NCBI GenBank assembly: GCA_965215775.1
Contig: CBDCEG010000032.1
Span: 1-62,213, forward strand
Length of the DNA stretch: 62,213 bases
Reading direction: 5' to 3'
Source: CBDCEG01 sp965215775
GTDB lineage: Bacteria > Pseudomonadota > Gammaproteobacteria > Cardiobacteriales > Ostreibacteriaceae
The notes beneath the pieces are model-generated. The model ran no database searches. It was not told the origin of the DNA and was given only the letters and a program-made list of their open reading frames with translations. Positions 22,079-31,837 of this stretch are shown here, piece after piece; position 1 is the stretch's first letter, and every line of letters begins with the position of its first letter. The position numbers and the translations under genes were made by a program.

Positions 22079-23284
22079 TTATTTAGTTATTACCCATTTA
22101 CCATTTATTCTGCTGAATTTAACATGATACCAAGTATTTAACAATCCTGCATTTCTCCCAATTCCATTAAGCCAAATAGAACCATCAATCTGTATGGTTT
22201 TACCTGTGTCTGATATTAACATTGGTTGTTTTCTACAAGCTCCTGTGTCTAGTTTAAAATTACCATCTGTTAAGTTGGTTTTTAAGCTCTCAAAAAGTCT
22301 TTTCGCACTAGAACCAGCACTATTATAAGTTGCTCTATCCATCTCTTTATTTCTAAGCTCAAACATATCTACAAAGCCTTTTATATCCATCTTATCTAAT
22401 TTAGCTACCATACCATCACATATATCAAACAGCTCCTGTATCTCTGGGCGGTTCTTTAGCTCATAATATTTTGGTGTTGGTTTGTGATTTTCAAAACCTA
22501 GACCTTTTATATAAAAAAACTCTCCAGCTCCTTGCATAATATCCTCACCATCTAAATAAGCCCAACGGGGGAATGGAGTTTGTAATTCTACTGTTTGTCT
22601 GGCGGTGATTCCAACTACTTTTCCTGCTTGATAGCTAGTTCTTTGGATTATTTGTAGTTTGGATAATTTCACAACCACATCATCAGCATAATTTTTCTTA
22701 TCTGTTTTTATTATTTTATCTGCTTTTTCATCTTCTGGAACCCAATAAATACCAACCATAGGGCTGGTTGCTTGATTATTCTCATAATTGATTTCTGCAA
22801 TTACTACTTCTTTTTTATAAGGCGTTTTTAGGATTATTTGAGCTGTTGCAACTGCTTCTTTATCTATTATAAAGTTATCTTCAGGTTCTACAAAAGTTGT
22901 AATAGAAAATGTATTTTTACCACTTGTTATAAAGTCATTAATAAAATAGTCTGTAGCAGCTGAATTATATTTATTAAATGAATCTGATATAGTTTCTCCA
23001 TTAAAGTTAAATAAAAATGTTGCTAATCCTTTAGAAACTCGTAAATAATACATTGGTTTATTTTTTAATATTGTCATTTTGCTACCTTTTGATTGATTGG
23101 TTAGTTTAGTTGTTTTAGTTACTGCTTTTGTTGTATTTGCTTTATCTGTTGTCTTTTCTGCAGCATTACAGCTTTGTAAAAATACAGTTAATAATATTAT
23201 TGTTAATATAGTTGATAGTTGCTTATAGCAATTATTAGGTTTAGCTAATAATCTATTTTGCCCTTTTATTTTTATTTGGTTCAT
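22079..23284 (-). CDS. Lipoprotein, candidate immunity protein of the type VI effector
   Basis: 401 residues. Lipoprotein signal ILLTVFLQSC (Cys about 39), then a Lys/Thr-rich linker and a roughly 330-residue domain that I do not recognise. That domain contains MYYLRVSKG, TARQTVELQTPFPRW, FFYIKGLG and SIWLNGIGRNAG. The ATG at 23284 overlaps the effector's stop codon (ATGA), so the two are translationally coupled. A surface or periplasmic lipoprotein placed directly after a type VI effector is a common form of immunity protein. The function is inferred from position only. A near-identical disrupted paralogue lies downstream. Confidence 0.75.
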   Translation of the reverse strand: MNQIKIKGQNRLLAKPNNCYKQLSTILTIILLTVFLQSCNAAEKTTDKANTTKAVTKTTKLTNQSKGSKMTILKNKPMYYLRVSKGLATFLFNFNGETISDSFNKYNSAATDYFINDFITSGKNTFSITTFVEPEDNFIIDKEAVATAQIILKTPYKKEVVIAEINYENNQATSPMVGIYWVPEDEKADKIIKTDKKNYADDVVVKLSKLQIIQRTSYQAGKVVGITARQTVELQTPFPRWAYLDGEDIMQGAGEFFYIKGLGFENHKPTPKYYELKNRPEIQELFDICDGMVAKLDKMDIKGFVDMFELRNKEMDRATYNSAGSSAKRLFESLKTNLTDGNFKLDTGACRKQPMLISDTGKTIQIDGSIWLNGIGRNAGLLNTWYHVKFSRINGKWVITK

Positions 23285-25599
23285 CTTTTTCCTCCTGTTT
23301 CTTGCTGTGGTTTAAATAGTGCATCCAAAATTGAAGTTTTACTAAGCTTATCTTTTTCAGGAACTTTGATTTTACTTGGTTCCCAAAATGTATATCTACC
23401 CTCAGCTATTTTCTTTATATTGATTTTCTTTTTATCTTCGCCAGGTTTTTGTTCACTTGCAGAGTCATTTTTTGCTATTGCTTCTCTATACGCCATAAAT
23501 TTCAAGAGAATTCCGTCGAACCCACCTTCAAAAAAATCATCTACTTTGTTACCATCTTTATCTTTTTCTTTTTTGTTGATTTCCCATGTAAATTTTGCTT
23601 CAGCTGTTGCTTTAGCCGTATACATATAAGCACTTTCTACAGTATCTATAGTAAGACTTGCTTTCATCTCTATGCCAAGCCTAAGGCTACATTTACAATT
23701 ATGATCTTTCTCTCCAACCGCTCCTGTCTTAAATACACCGTTATAATCAAACCTTCCTTTTGTAAAAAGTTTAATACTTATTGAATCTGTACCATGTAAC
23801 CAATAAATTAATGCCCAAAAAGGCCAAGCTAATGGAAATCTTGCCATTATTCTTAATAATACAACGACAATATCAATAGTTATTTTTGGAGTAAATTCAA
23901 TCTCAAGTTTAAATTTTCCTACAGTTTTTATTTTATAATCATTATTTATTTCTTGATTTTCAAGTCCTAAAAAACTAAACCTACTAAATCCGCCAATATC
24001 CCAGTCAAAAACCTTAAGTTCTTTAGATAGTTTTTGATTAACCTTTGTCACGGAAGTAAGATCTCTTTTTTCTGGCTTATATAATTTCCCAATTCTCTCT
24101 ATCATTTTAATAATTTCAGGCTTAGATACAGCTCTTACTGAGTCTTTTTTTGAGTCTTTTTTTGAGCCTTCCCAAGAAAATAAAATTTCCTTATTTCCTA
24201 TCTCAGCTTTTACTCTCCCTTCTACTACTACCCCTTTCTCCTTTGACAATGTTATCTTAATTGACGCTTCTGCTTTTGCATCAAATTTAATATGTGGAAA
24301 AGTATAAATACTTGCAACAGGTGTAATAGGACAAGCTCCTATACCAGTTGGACGAACTATAATCTCCTCACCATTTTCATGACTGGGGTTAATTAGCATT
24401 CTAAGTATAGAAAATAAACTATCAGGTCTTTCGTAGTTTAATTCTGAAAGTTCTTTTTTTAGATTTTTTTGTATTTCAAGCGCTTTAGCTAATGAAAATT
24501 CACGCGAATATCGGTATTGAAGAGCTGTATTTAGCTTAAACTTTAGATTTTGTTCTTTTGTTTTAAAAGCATCCTCATCCATTATGTCTTTCTTATTTGC
24601 GTGTTCATGTACCTGTTTTCTCATCTCACTTACTTGATCATCTTGCGCTTTTTGTGTCTTAGGGTTATAGTCTTTTATAAATTTCTCTCTTTTTATTATT
24701 ATCTTATCATTTTTCGCAATTTTATCTGCTAATTTATCGTATTTTTTTTGGAAATCCTTTTGCAAATTAAGTGCTTTTTTTAATGTAGCTATTTGTTCAT
24801 TTATAACTTTTACTTTATCTTCAACCACTTCATGAACACATAAAATAGGAAAGGAATCTAAAGGGGAATCCTTATGGAGATGTTGGCTATAGCTTTTACT
24901 ATGCTCATTTAGTATTTTTTTAGTTTTTTCTAATTTTTCTATTTTCTTTTTTAGTATAGAAATTGAATCAGAATTATCACTCGGTTTTTTAATGTCAACT
25001 ATATTTCCAAATTCATCTATAGAAAATTTTGTTTTTTGTTTTCCAATACCACCTAATATTTTGAGCTGATTTCTGGATTTATTTCTAGCCGTCATTGAAT
25101 GCTTACAATCTCCAGTATGAGTTAGGTTATAATCAACTGAAATTTCTCTTTTTTTACCTTTTTCAGGAAGTAAAACATATAAGTGATGTTGTGTTTTAGT
25201 CTGTTTTATATTTTCAGCAATCTCACATCTTGTTAGTTTTTTCTCTTGATTCTTTGAATAAACCTCGTTCCCTAGCTTTTTAGAACTATTATCTGTAATT
25301 TCTAATTTGTAATCTCTGCCAGCTTCTGTTATCTCCCAAGGAACTAATTTTGGACAACAATGAGCCGCTGTAGAATTTTTTGTTGATTTATCTGTTTTAC
25401 TTTTTGTTTTTTGGTTTATTTTATCAATTACTTCATCTCCATAAAAAGCTCTATCAACTTCTTCATCCAAAATTGCAGAAACCATTTTATAACCCTCTAA
25501 AGAGCAAGCACTTAGTTTACAAGGACTTTCAGTAGATTGTCCATCTGCTGTACCTGAAGAAGTAGGGAGTTCTTTACCCAAATCTTTTAATCCACCCAT
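23281..25599 (-). CDS. Candidate type VI secretion effector, no recognised toxin domain
   Basis: 772 residues, start in TAATG overlap with the gene before it. An N-terminal region with several cysteines (CKLSAC at 27-32, HCCPKL about 81-86) is followed by a long Lys/Glu-rich helical, probably coiled-coil, stretch (about 215-400). Next comes a beta-rich part (IRVPTG-like segment IVRPTGIGACPITPVAS, about 437-453), one strongly hydrophobic segment with Trp and Pro (about 572-601, VVVLLRIMARFPLAWPFWAL) and a further beta-rich tail. There is no signal peptide and no PAAR or MIX motif that I can see. The hydrophobic segment suggests membrane insertion; this is inference. Position after vgrG and a DUF4123 adaptor is the main evidence for an effector. 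Confidence 0.65.
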   Translation of the reverse strand: MGGLKDLGKELPTSSGTADGQSTESPCKLSACSLEGYKMVSAILDEEVDRAFYGDEVIDKINQKTKSKTDKSTKNSTAAHCCPKLVPWEITEAGRDYKLEITDNSSKKLGNEVYSKNQEKKLTRCEIAENIKQTKTQHHLYVLLPEKGKKREISVDYNLTHTGDCKHSMTARNKSRNQLKILGGIGKQKTKFSIDEFGNIVDIKKPSDNSDSISILKKKIEKLEKTKKILNEHSKSYSQHLHKDSPLDSFPILCVHEVVEDKVKVINEQIATLKKALNLQKDFQKKYDKLADKIAKNDKIIIKREKFIKDYNPKTQKAQDDQVSEMRKQVHEHANKKDIMDEDAFKTKEQNLKFKLNTALQYRYSREFSLAKALEIQKNLKKELSELNYERPDSLFSILRMLINPSHENGEEIIVRPTGIGACPITPVASIYTFPHIKFDAKAEASIKITLSKEKGVVVEGRVKAEIGNKEILFSWEGSKKDSKKDSVRAVSKPEIIKMIERIGKLYKPEKRDLTSVTKVNQKLSKELKVFDWDIGGFSRFSFLGLENQEINNDYKIKTVGKFKLEIEFTPKITIDIVVVLLRIMARFPLAWPFWALIYWLHGTDSISIKLFTKGRFDYNGVFKTGAVGEKDHNCKCSLRLGIEMKASLTIDTVESAYMYTAKATAEAKFTWEINKKEKDKDGNKVDDFFEGGFDGILLKFMAYREAIAKNDSASEQKPGEDKKKINIKKIAEGRYTFWEPSKIKVPEKDKLSKTSILDALFKPQQETGGKR

Positions 25600-25973
25600 T
25601 ATTTAACCTCCATATTATTTATTTTATCAGCCCACTGTGCTGTTCTTGCTTGAATATTACTAAACTTCATCAGTGCTGGTATGTTTTCACTCATAAGCAT
25701 CTTAAAAAATGTTGTATCTCTATCAAAATGCGACCCTTCCAAATGCCATAGAGCCATCAAAGCAAAAGCATATTTTTCATTATCTAACCCAAACTCTAAA
25801 GCGTAGTTATGAACTGCTTTAACAAAAGCTTTATACTTTTCTTTTTCTTTGGGATAACCATATTTATAATCAATATCTTTCAAATCTTTAACACATTTAT
25901 TTAGATATTCTTCTAAATAAACATCATCTCGCCTTGCTGAAAACTTTTCATCAAATCTAAAACTCATAATCAT
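25599..25973 (-). CDS. Small type VI island protein of unknown function
   Basis: 124 residues, mostly helical and acidic/aromatic (KYAFALMALWHLEGSHFD at 67-84), with no signal or membrane segment. The ATG at 25973 overlaps the stop codon of the DUF4123 gene (ATGA) and its own stop overlaps the effector start (TAATG). The tight coupling suggests a partner of the effector or adaptor, such as a co-chaperone. I recognise no family. Confidence 0.65.
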   Translation of the reverse strand: MIMSFRFDEKFSARRDDVYLEEYLNKCVKDLKDIDYKYGYPKEKEKYKAFVKAVHNYALEFGLDNEKYAFALMALWHLEGSHFDRDTTFFKMLMSENIPALMKFSNIQARTAQWADKINNMEVK

Positions 25974-26599
25974 TCCTCATTATTATTTTCACTTTCTGTT
26001 GTCTCAAAATCATCTTTATTAAAAGAATAATCATTGATTTTATCAGTTCCTAAAGTAAACAAAGAACCTCCAATTTTATTAGTAAATACATCCCACTTTT
26101 CAAAAGTTAATGTATTGAAAAATATATCTAACCTGCGTGGATCATAAAATCTAAATAAAATGTCTTTTCCTGTTACCTCATCATGAATATTAATCACTTT
26201 TTTTAGTTCAATTGATAATTCTTGCAAGCCCTTATCACTTATTACAAAAGTCGCCCAATCTTGCCCAATCGCTTGTTTTATGAATTCTAAAGTCTCTTTT
26301 TGTTTGAAAAAATCTTCCAAATCTAATTTAACAAGATGAGCTGCAGACTTCTCAAACATCTTAAGATATTTATTAGCCATCAAAATCCTAGCTTCACTAT
26401 CTGAATAATATAATGGTTTGAAATCTTTATTAATCGCACAATCTACTATTAAATACAAATTCTTAGCTCCCACCAAAGTCTTTATTTTGTCAACTAATTC
26501 ATTGTTATTTTCAAATGAAACTTTATTGCTTGTCAGCTCATAAGTTTTAAACTTTTTATCAAGAAAATTTATTTCTGTATCTAATTCTATATTTATCAT
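25970..26599 (-). CDS. DUF4123 type VI effector adaptor/chaperone
   Basis: 209 residues. Matches the DUF4123 pattern: an N-terminal alpha/beta part with LYLIVDCAIN (about 47-56) and the characteristic FRFYDPRRLDIFFNTL (about 147-162). DUF4123 proteins (Tap/TEC) bind a cognate effector and load it onto VgrG. Its ATG directly follows the vgrG stop codon (TAAATG), so the pair were expressed together. An acidic tail (TTESENNNEE) ends the protein. With vgrG now broken, its use here is doubtful unless another VgrG exists elsewhere. Confidence 0.85.
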   Translation of the reverse strand: MINIELDTEINFLDKKFKTYELTSNKVSFENNNELVDKIKTLVGAKNLYLIVDCAINKDFKPLYYSDSEARILMANKYLKMFEKSAAHLVKLDLEDFFKQKETLEFIKQAIGQDWATFVISDKGLQELSIELKKVINIHDEVTGKDILFRFYDPRRLDIFFNTLTFEKWDVFTNKIGGSLFTLGTDKINDYSFNKDDFETTESENNNEE

Positions 26600-28529
26600 T
26601 TAATCCTCCATATCAGAAGCATCAAAAATGCAAGACAAACAAAGATCCTCACCAGTATTAACTGGTAAATTAATTTGATCAACAGCATCAGGGCTACCAC
26701 CAGTTACGCTAAAGCTTCCTTTAACTCGCACAGCGCCTTTTAGGGTGATGCCTTTATCGTCTAAAATTATCGTCCCAGCTGGTCCTTTTATAATCGCCTT
26801 ATCACTTCCTGAAAGCGTATGTGTTTTGGTAATGGTTTTTATGCTAGTTCCTGCTTTGAGGCTATGCTTTCCGTTGGTTGTTTGCTCGTGATTTCCGCCT
26901 GTTTTTATAGTGTGATTTGCAAAAGTTTTATCAACTCTATGATTTCCAATTTTGGTAATTTTATCCTTTTGGATTTCATTTTCTTGATTTCTGATAATTG
27001 TTAATTTTTGGTCGTGTCCAACTGTTAATTTATCATCATTTCCAATTGTATAAGTTTGGTCGTTTCCAATCGTAACCTCTTCATCTACGCCAATATTTTC
27101 AGTTCTATTTACGCCAACCGTTGTGGTTTCGTTATTTTTTACAACATTATTTTGGTCTTTTTCTGCATGAATATAAACCTCTTCAGCATTGGTTGCATCT
27201 TCAAACCTAAGCTCGTTAAACCCATCGCCCTTATGGGTTTTGGACTGAATTGACATTCTAGTTTTGTGCAAAGGTAAATCATAAATTGGCAAAGTATTTG
27301 CGTGAAAAGTTCGCCCTGTGATTATTGGCTGATCAGGATCGCCTTCCAAAAAACTTACGATAACTTCGTGTCCAATTCGTGGAATTGCAATATTTCCAAA
27401 TCTAGCACCTGCCCAAGCTTGTGAAACCCTTACCCAGCAAGAGCTTAGCTCATTATTTTTACCCAATCTATCCCAAGGAAATTGGATTTTTACTCTGCCG
27501 AATTCGTCGCAATAAATCTCTTCATTTTTTGGTCCAACAATATGTGCAATTTGTGGTCCATCAACAACTGGCTTGTGTTGTGGAGTTGGTCGCCATTGGT
27601 TTTCTGCAGGAATTAATTTGACAATATTTTCATAACTATTTCCAGCTTCTGTGTTTTCTTCTTGTTGTGAAGTATTTTGCACGCCTTGTTGCGAAACCCC
27701 AATAACAAACCATTCTCGGTCAAATTCTTTGCGTCGATGACCTTTGGTTGAGATGCGATTTCCAAGTGATATTTTTGGCTCATCGCCTTTTGCGACCGCC
27801 ATTTCAGACTCTCTGCGTTCGTATTCTAAGCGGAATTTGGTAAAAGGCTTGCCTTGTGCATCGCGTTTGTATCGCCCTGGATAATCGTATTTCTCATATT
27901 GATCGGCTTCAAATTGATTGCGTGCAAAATCGTTATGTTCTTGAATATAATCAGGATTTGTAAAAGTATAATCTCGCATAACTTGGTTGGTTGTTGCAAT
28001 TTTTTTCTGATAATGTAATTGATGAAAAGCTGGATTTGGACGATTTCCACTAGGTTTTGAATTATATTCAACTTCACCAACATTTAATGATAAACCAGTA
28101 TGATTTGAGAATTTAATCAAATGTTTATCTTTCAAATGCTCAAAATAATAATAAGTTCCTTCTTCAGCCGCCAATCGTTCAATAAATTTCAAATCGGTTT
28201 CACGATATTGTAAGCAATATTCACGCGTTTTATATTTTTCTTGTGCTGTAGCAAATTCTGAACCTTGGATGTTATTCTTTTTTAAGATAATTTCAATAAT
28301 TTCTTGTGCGTTTTTTTTGCTGGAAAACTCTACAATCAGATTGTAAATCAGCCCTCACCAAACTTGGCTCAACCACCATAGTCCAACGGGTGCGACGATA
28401 ACCAGATTCGCGTTGTAGCAACGAAGTTACAATTCCATTAACAAATCTAACTGGTGTTTCACGGTCTTTATCTGTGTAAAATGAAAGAGTTGCAGGTTTA
28501 TCAACAATCTCAGCAAAATCAACTTTTGA

Positions 28530-29599
28530 GCTAGATTCTACCTACAAGTGCAACTTTTCAAGTTCAGCTTGAAAGACTTCATTTGGGGTTTTAAATCCTA
28601 GTCGTTTTCGTGGTCTATTATTAATAAGTTCCACAAAATAAGCAAGTTCTTCATCAGAAACATTATTAAAATCAGTGCCTTTGGGAATAAATTCTCGGAG
28701 CAAACCGTTGGTATTTTCATTAGTTCCTCTTTCCCAAGGTGAGTAAGCGTGTGCAAAATAAACATTCATTTTCACTTGTTTTTCAATCTCTTGGTGTAAA
28801 GAAAACTCTTTGCCATTATCGTATGTCATGCTTATTCGTAACTCATTTGGTAAGTCTTTGAAATCTTTAACTGTAGCTTCTAAAATAGCTTTTGCAGTTG
28901 ATTTTTTCACTTTGGAAGCAATTAATTTACCACTTTTTCTTTCAACATTTGTAACTATCGCGCCTTGGTGATTTTTACCGACAATTGTGTCTCCTTCCCA
29001 GTGTCCAACTTCTTTTCTAAGCTCAATATTTTGCGGTCTTTCATCAATCATTCTACGATCTTTTATTTGATATTTTTCCTTTCTATTATGTTGATATTTC
29101 TTACCTTTTCTTCTGAAATACATCTTAACTAATTTTGGGTGATACTTATAAACAAATTGATAAATAGTCTCGTGGCAAATCGATTCTTGCGCCTCCTCTC
29201 GCCACTTTCCAGAAATTTGTTCTGGCGACCAATGTTGCTCTATTTTTATCAAAATATATTTCTCTAAAATACTATCAGGTAATATCCTAACATGCTTATT
29301 TGCAATAGATTTCCTCTTGGAAACTTTCTCCCATGCCTCTTCACCAACAAAGGTTTCTGCGTTTTTATTATTTTTTTATGCAGCGGTATATTGTAGTCTT
29401 ATTTTTGCCTAGTTTTATCGCTATTTCACAAGGATTATAATTCTCCTCAAGCAATGTTTCAATTTTTGTCATATCAGTTCTGGTTAATTGTGTGTATTTT
29501 TTCATAATGTTATTATCTTAGTTAATAAAAATAAAAATAACTAGTTCCAAATTAAAACCTAAAAATAAAATTTAGTTGCACTTCGGTTTAGAAACCAGG
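28530..29599 (-). mobile_element. IS30-family element, copy 2, inserted in vgrG
   Basis: 1070 bases, nearly identical to copy 1 with the same inverted repeats. The target duplication is TGA at 28527-28529 and 29600-29602. The extra base relative to copy 1 is in a T-run (7 T at 29371-29377 against 6 in copy 1). Confidence 0.9.
28542..29505 (-). pseudogene. IS30-family transposase, frameshifted
   Basis: Same protein as copy 1, but one extra base in the T-run at 29371-29377 breaks the frame after the N-terminal helix-turn-helix (around codon 43). The remaining open part (236 residues, from about 29252) keeps the whole DDE core but lacks the DNA-binding domain. Copy 2 can probably move only with transposase from an intact copy. 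Confidence 0.85.
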
Positions 29600-29934
29600 T
29601 GAATTAAAACTTGAAATATCAAGTTCCAAACGAAAAGGCTCAGAAAGATTTTCTGTCAAATCAAACGAAACCACTTCAAAAATAGGAAACGCAGGTATAT
29701 CTGCATTGACTTTTAACGCGTAAAAATAATCAGTTTGTATCAAAGCATATCTCCAATAATTATTAAATATTTAAATGGTTATTGTAGCATATTCTTACAT
29801 CTAATTAAGTGAAATTTAATAAAATCTTAAAAAAATAAGAAAACAGATAAATAAAAGATAATATAACAGCCGAACTCTAGCCCTTAATCGTTAAAACATT
29901 TCAAAATAAAACATTATTTAATAAATAAAACTTA

Positions 29935-29965
29935 TTGACCTTGCACTAGATGCAAGCTTTAAAAT
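29935..29965 (+). promoter_or_regulatory. MerR-type promoter of the metal efflux permease
   Basis: TTGACC (29935-29940), a 19-base spacer and TAAAAT (29960-29965). The spacer contains the perfect dyad CTTGCA-CTAGA-TGCAAG. An overlong 19-base spacer with a central dyad is the hallmark of promoters activated by MerR-family metal sensors. AAGGAGGAG follows at 29981-29989 and the gene starts at 29993. No merR-like gene is in the window. Confidence 0.8.
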
Positions 29966-29992
29966 ATAGATTAATTAAAAAAGGAGGAGAAA

Positions 29993-31054
29993 ATGTTTTT
30001 AGAATTTATATTAAACTTTTGGCTGGTATTAAAAGAAGCTGCACCTTGGTTATTGTTTGGTTATTTTGTTGCGGCGATAATTGCAGCATTTATTCCCAAA
30101 GATTTACTGACTAAACATTTGGGTGGGAAAGGATATATGCCATCAATAAAAGCTGCTTTTATTGGTGCACCATTACCACTTTGCTCTTGTGGTGTTGTTC
30201 CTGCTGCGCTTGCTCTTAGAAAATCTGGTGCTTCCAAAAGTGCAACAAGTTCTTTTTTGGTTGCAACTCCTGAAACTGGGGTTGATTCTATCTTTGTAAG
30301 CTATGCATTATTAGGTCCATTTATGGCTATAATTCGTCCAATTGCAGCAATTTTCAGTGCTATTTGTGCAGGTTTTTTGGTTGAAAAATTTGCTGATGAC
30401 AATTATGGTGAAGAAGTTAAAACTAAGTCTTGTTGCTCTTCAATAAAAGACCCAGTTAAAACACAAACAAAAAAAACTAGCTCTTGTTGTAGCTCAAAAG
30501 TAGAAAATAAAAAAGTATCAATTGCTGAAAAAATAAAAAATAGTCTCAAATCAACAATAAATGATGTTGTAAAAAACACTTCACTTTGGTTATTAATTGG
30601 TTTGATTTTTGCTGGATTAATGCGAACAGTTATCCCTGAAGACTTTTCATCGTTTTTAGGGAATGATTGGATTGTTATGTTTATAATGCTTGTGGTTGGT
30701 ATTCCTTTGTATGTTTGTGCAACAGCATCAACACCTATTGCAGCTGGTTTTTTGTTATCAGGAATTTCCCCTGGTTCTGTTTTGGTTTTTATGCTTACAG
30801 GTCCAGCTACAAATTTAGCAACCTTAGGAATAATTCGTCAATCTCTTGGCACCAAAACACTAATAATGTATTTAACAGGAGTTATGACAACTGCATTGGC
30901 TTTTGGTGTTATTACTAATTTATTAGTCAAAAAATTGAGTATTTCAGTTCAAGCAAGTCAAATTAGTTTATTTCCAAACTGGTTTACATCAACAACAGCT
31001 ATTGGTTTGATTGTTTTACTTTGTTATGGTATTTATTTGAAGTTTAGAAAGTAG
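29993..31054 (+). CDS. Permease of the SO_0444 Cu/Zn efflux family (ArsP/DUF318-like)
   Basis: 353-residue inner-membrane protein with two blocks of four or so helices separated by a cytoplasmic loop. The first block has PLCSCGVVPAALALRKSGAS (about 61-80), the second CATASTPIAAGFLLSG and LTGPATN, the repeated signature of this permease family. The loop has two CCSS clusters (about 149-152 and 167-170), likely metal-binding. Relatives export copper/zinc or organoarsenic compounds. The MerR-type promoter and the cysteine loops favour a soft-metal substrate. The exact metal is unknown. Confidence 0.82.
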   Translation: MFLEFILNFWLVLKEAAPWLLFGYFVAAIIAAFIPKDLLTKHLGGKGYMPSIKAAFIGAPLPLCSCGVVPAALALRKSGASKSATSSFLVATPETGVDSIFVSYALLGPFMAIIRPIAAIFSAICAGFLVEKFADDNYGEEVKTKSCCSSIKDPVKTQTKKTSSCCSSKVENKKVSIAEKIKNSLKSTINDVVKNTSLWLLIGLIFAGLMRTVIPEDFSSFLGNDWIVMFIMLVVGIPLYVCATASTPIAAGFLLSGISPGSVLVFMLTGPATNLATLGIIRQSLGTKTLIMYLTGVMTTALAFGVITNLLVKKLSISVQASQISLFPNWFTSTTAIGLIVLLCYGIYLKFRK

Positions 31055-31089
31055 AAATATTGATATGAAAGTTGATATGAAAAAGATTA

Positions 31090-31797
31090 TTAACTTCCAC
31101 CAAACTTTCTAGTTCTTCGTTGGAACTCAGTTATTGCTTTGTCAAGCTCATTATTATCAAACTCAGGCCATAAAACATCTGTAAAATAAAACTCTGAATA
31201 AGCACATTGCCATAACAAGTAATTGCTTATTCGTTGATCCCCTCCTGTTCTGATAAGAAGGTCAACTTCAGGTTGTTCGTTTAGGCTTATTATTTTATTT
31301 ATTGAATTTTCAGTTATATCTTCTGGGTTTAAAAGTCCTTGTTGGACTTGCTCTGCTAATTTTTTACTGGCATCAACAATATCCCATTTACCACCATAAT
31401 TTGCAGCAACATTTAGAGTTAAAGCTGTATTATTTTTTGTTTTATTTTCAAGTATTTTGATTTGTTTTTGTAGTTTTACTGAAAACTTTGAGACATCACC
31501 TATAACTTTGAATTTAATATTATTTTTCACAAAAAGTTTGGTGTTGTGTTTTATTGCAGTTGAAAAAAGTAACATTAATGCATCAACTTCTTTTTTGGGT
31601 CTAGCCCAGTTTTCACTACTAAATGCATAAACAGTTAGGGATTTTAAGCTTAAGCTTACGCAATGTTTTACTATTTTAATAAGAGCAATATGCCCTGAGC
31701 GATGTCCATAGAAATTAGATTTCCCTTTGCTTTTTGCAAATCTGCGATTACCGTCCATGATAATCGCAATATGTTTTATTTCATTTTGATTTGACAA
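31090..31797 (-). CDS. uppS: Undecaprenyl diphosphate synthase UppS
   Basis: Cis-prenyltransferase making the C55 lipid carrier for peptidoglycan and O-antigen. 235 residues. The catalytic IAIIMDGNRRFAKSKG (D15), GHRSGH, the YAFSSENWARP segment and the RTGGDQRISNYLLWQ/AYSEFYFTDVLWPEF motifs are all present. It follows frr by 40 bases; the usual upstream pyrH and downstream cdsA are not here. It converges with the efflux permease. Confidence 0.96.
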   Translation of the reverse strand: MSNQNEIKHIAIIMDGNRRFAKSKGKSNFYGHRSGHIALIKIVKHCVSLSLKSLTVYAFSSENWARPKKEVDALMLLFSTAIKHNTKLFVKNNIKFKVIGDVSKFSVKLQKQIKILENKTKNNTALTLNVAANYGGKWDIVDASKKLAEQVQQGLLNPEDITENSINKIISLNEQPEVDLLIRTGGDQRISNYLLWQCAYSEFYFTDVLWPEFDNNELDKAITEFQRRTRKFGGS

Positions 31798-31837
31798 AAT
31801 ATTTCAGTGAATATTTAGATTATTGATTTTTAAGAAA

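Larger units (their letters stand above)
26600..29743 (-). pseudogene. vgrG: Type VI spike protein VgrG, broken by IS30 and a frameshift
   Basis: The protein reads from a TTG at 29743 (GGAG 7 bases upstream), through ALKVNADIPAF and, after the IS30 element, RWTMVVEPSLVRADLQSD. At an A8 run (28311-28318) the frame shifts by one base. It then continues through REYCLQYRETDLKFIERLAA, the gp27-like part, the OB-fold (GRVKIQFPWDRLGKNNELSS) and the needle repeats rich in TIGND/TVGHD to a stop at 26600. Removing the IS, one TGA target copy and one base gives exactly 690 codons, a normal VgrG length. VgrG tips the Hcp tube and carries effectors. Confidence 0.92.
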
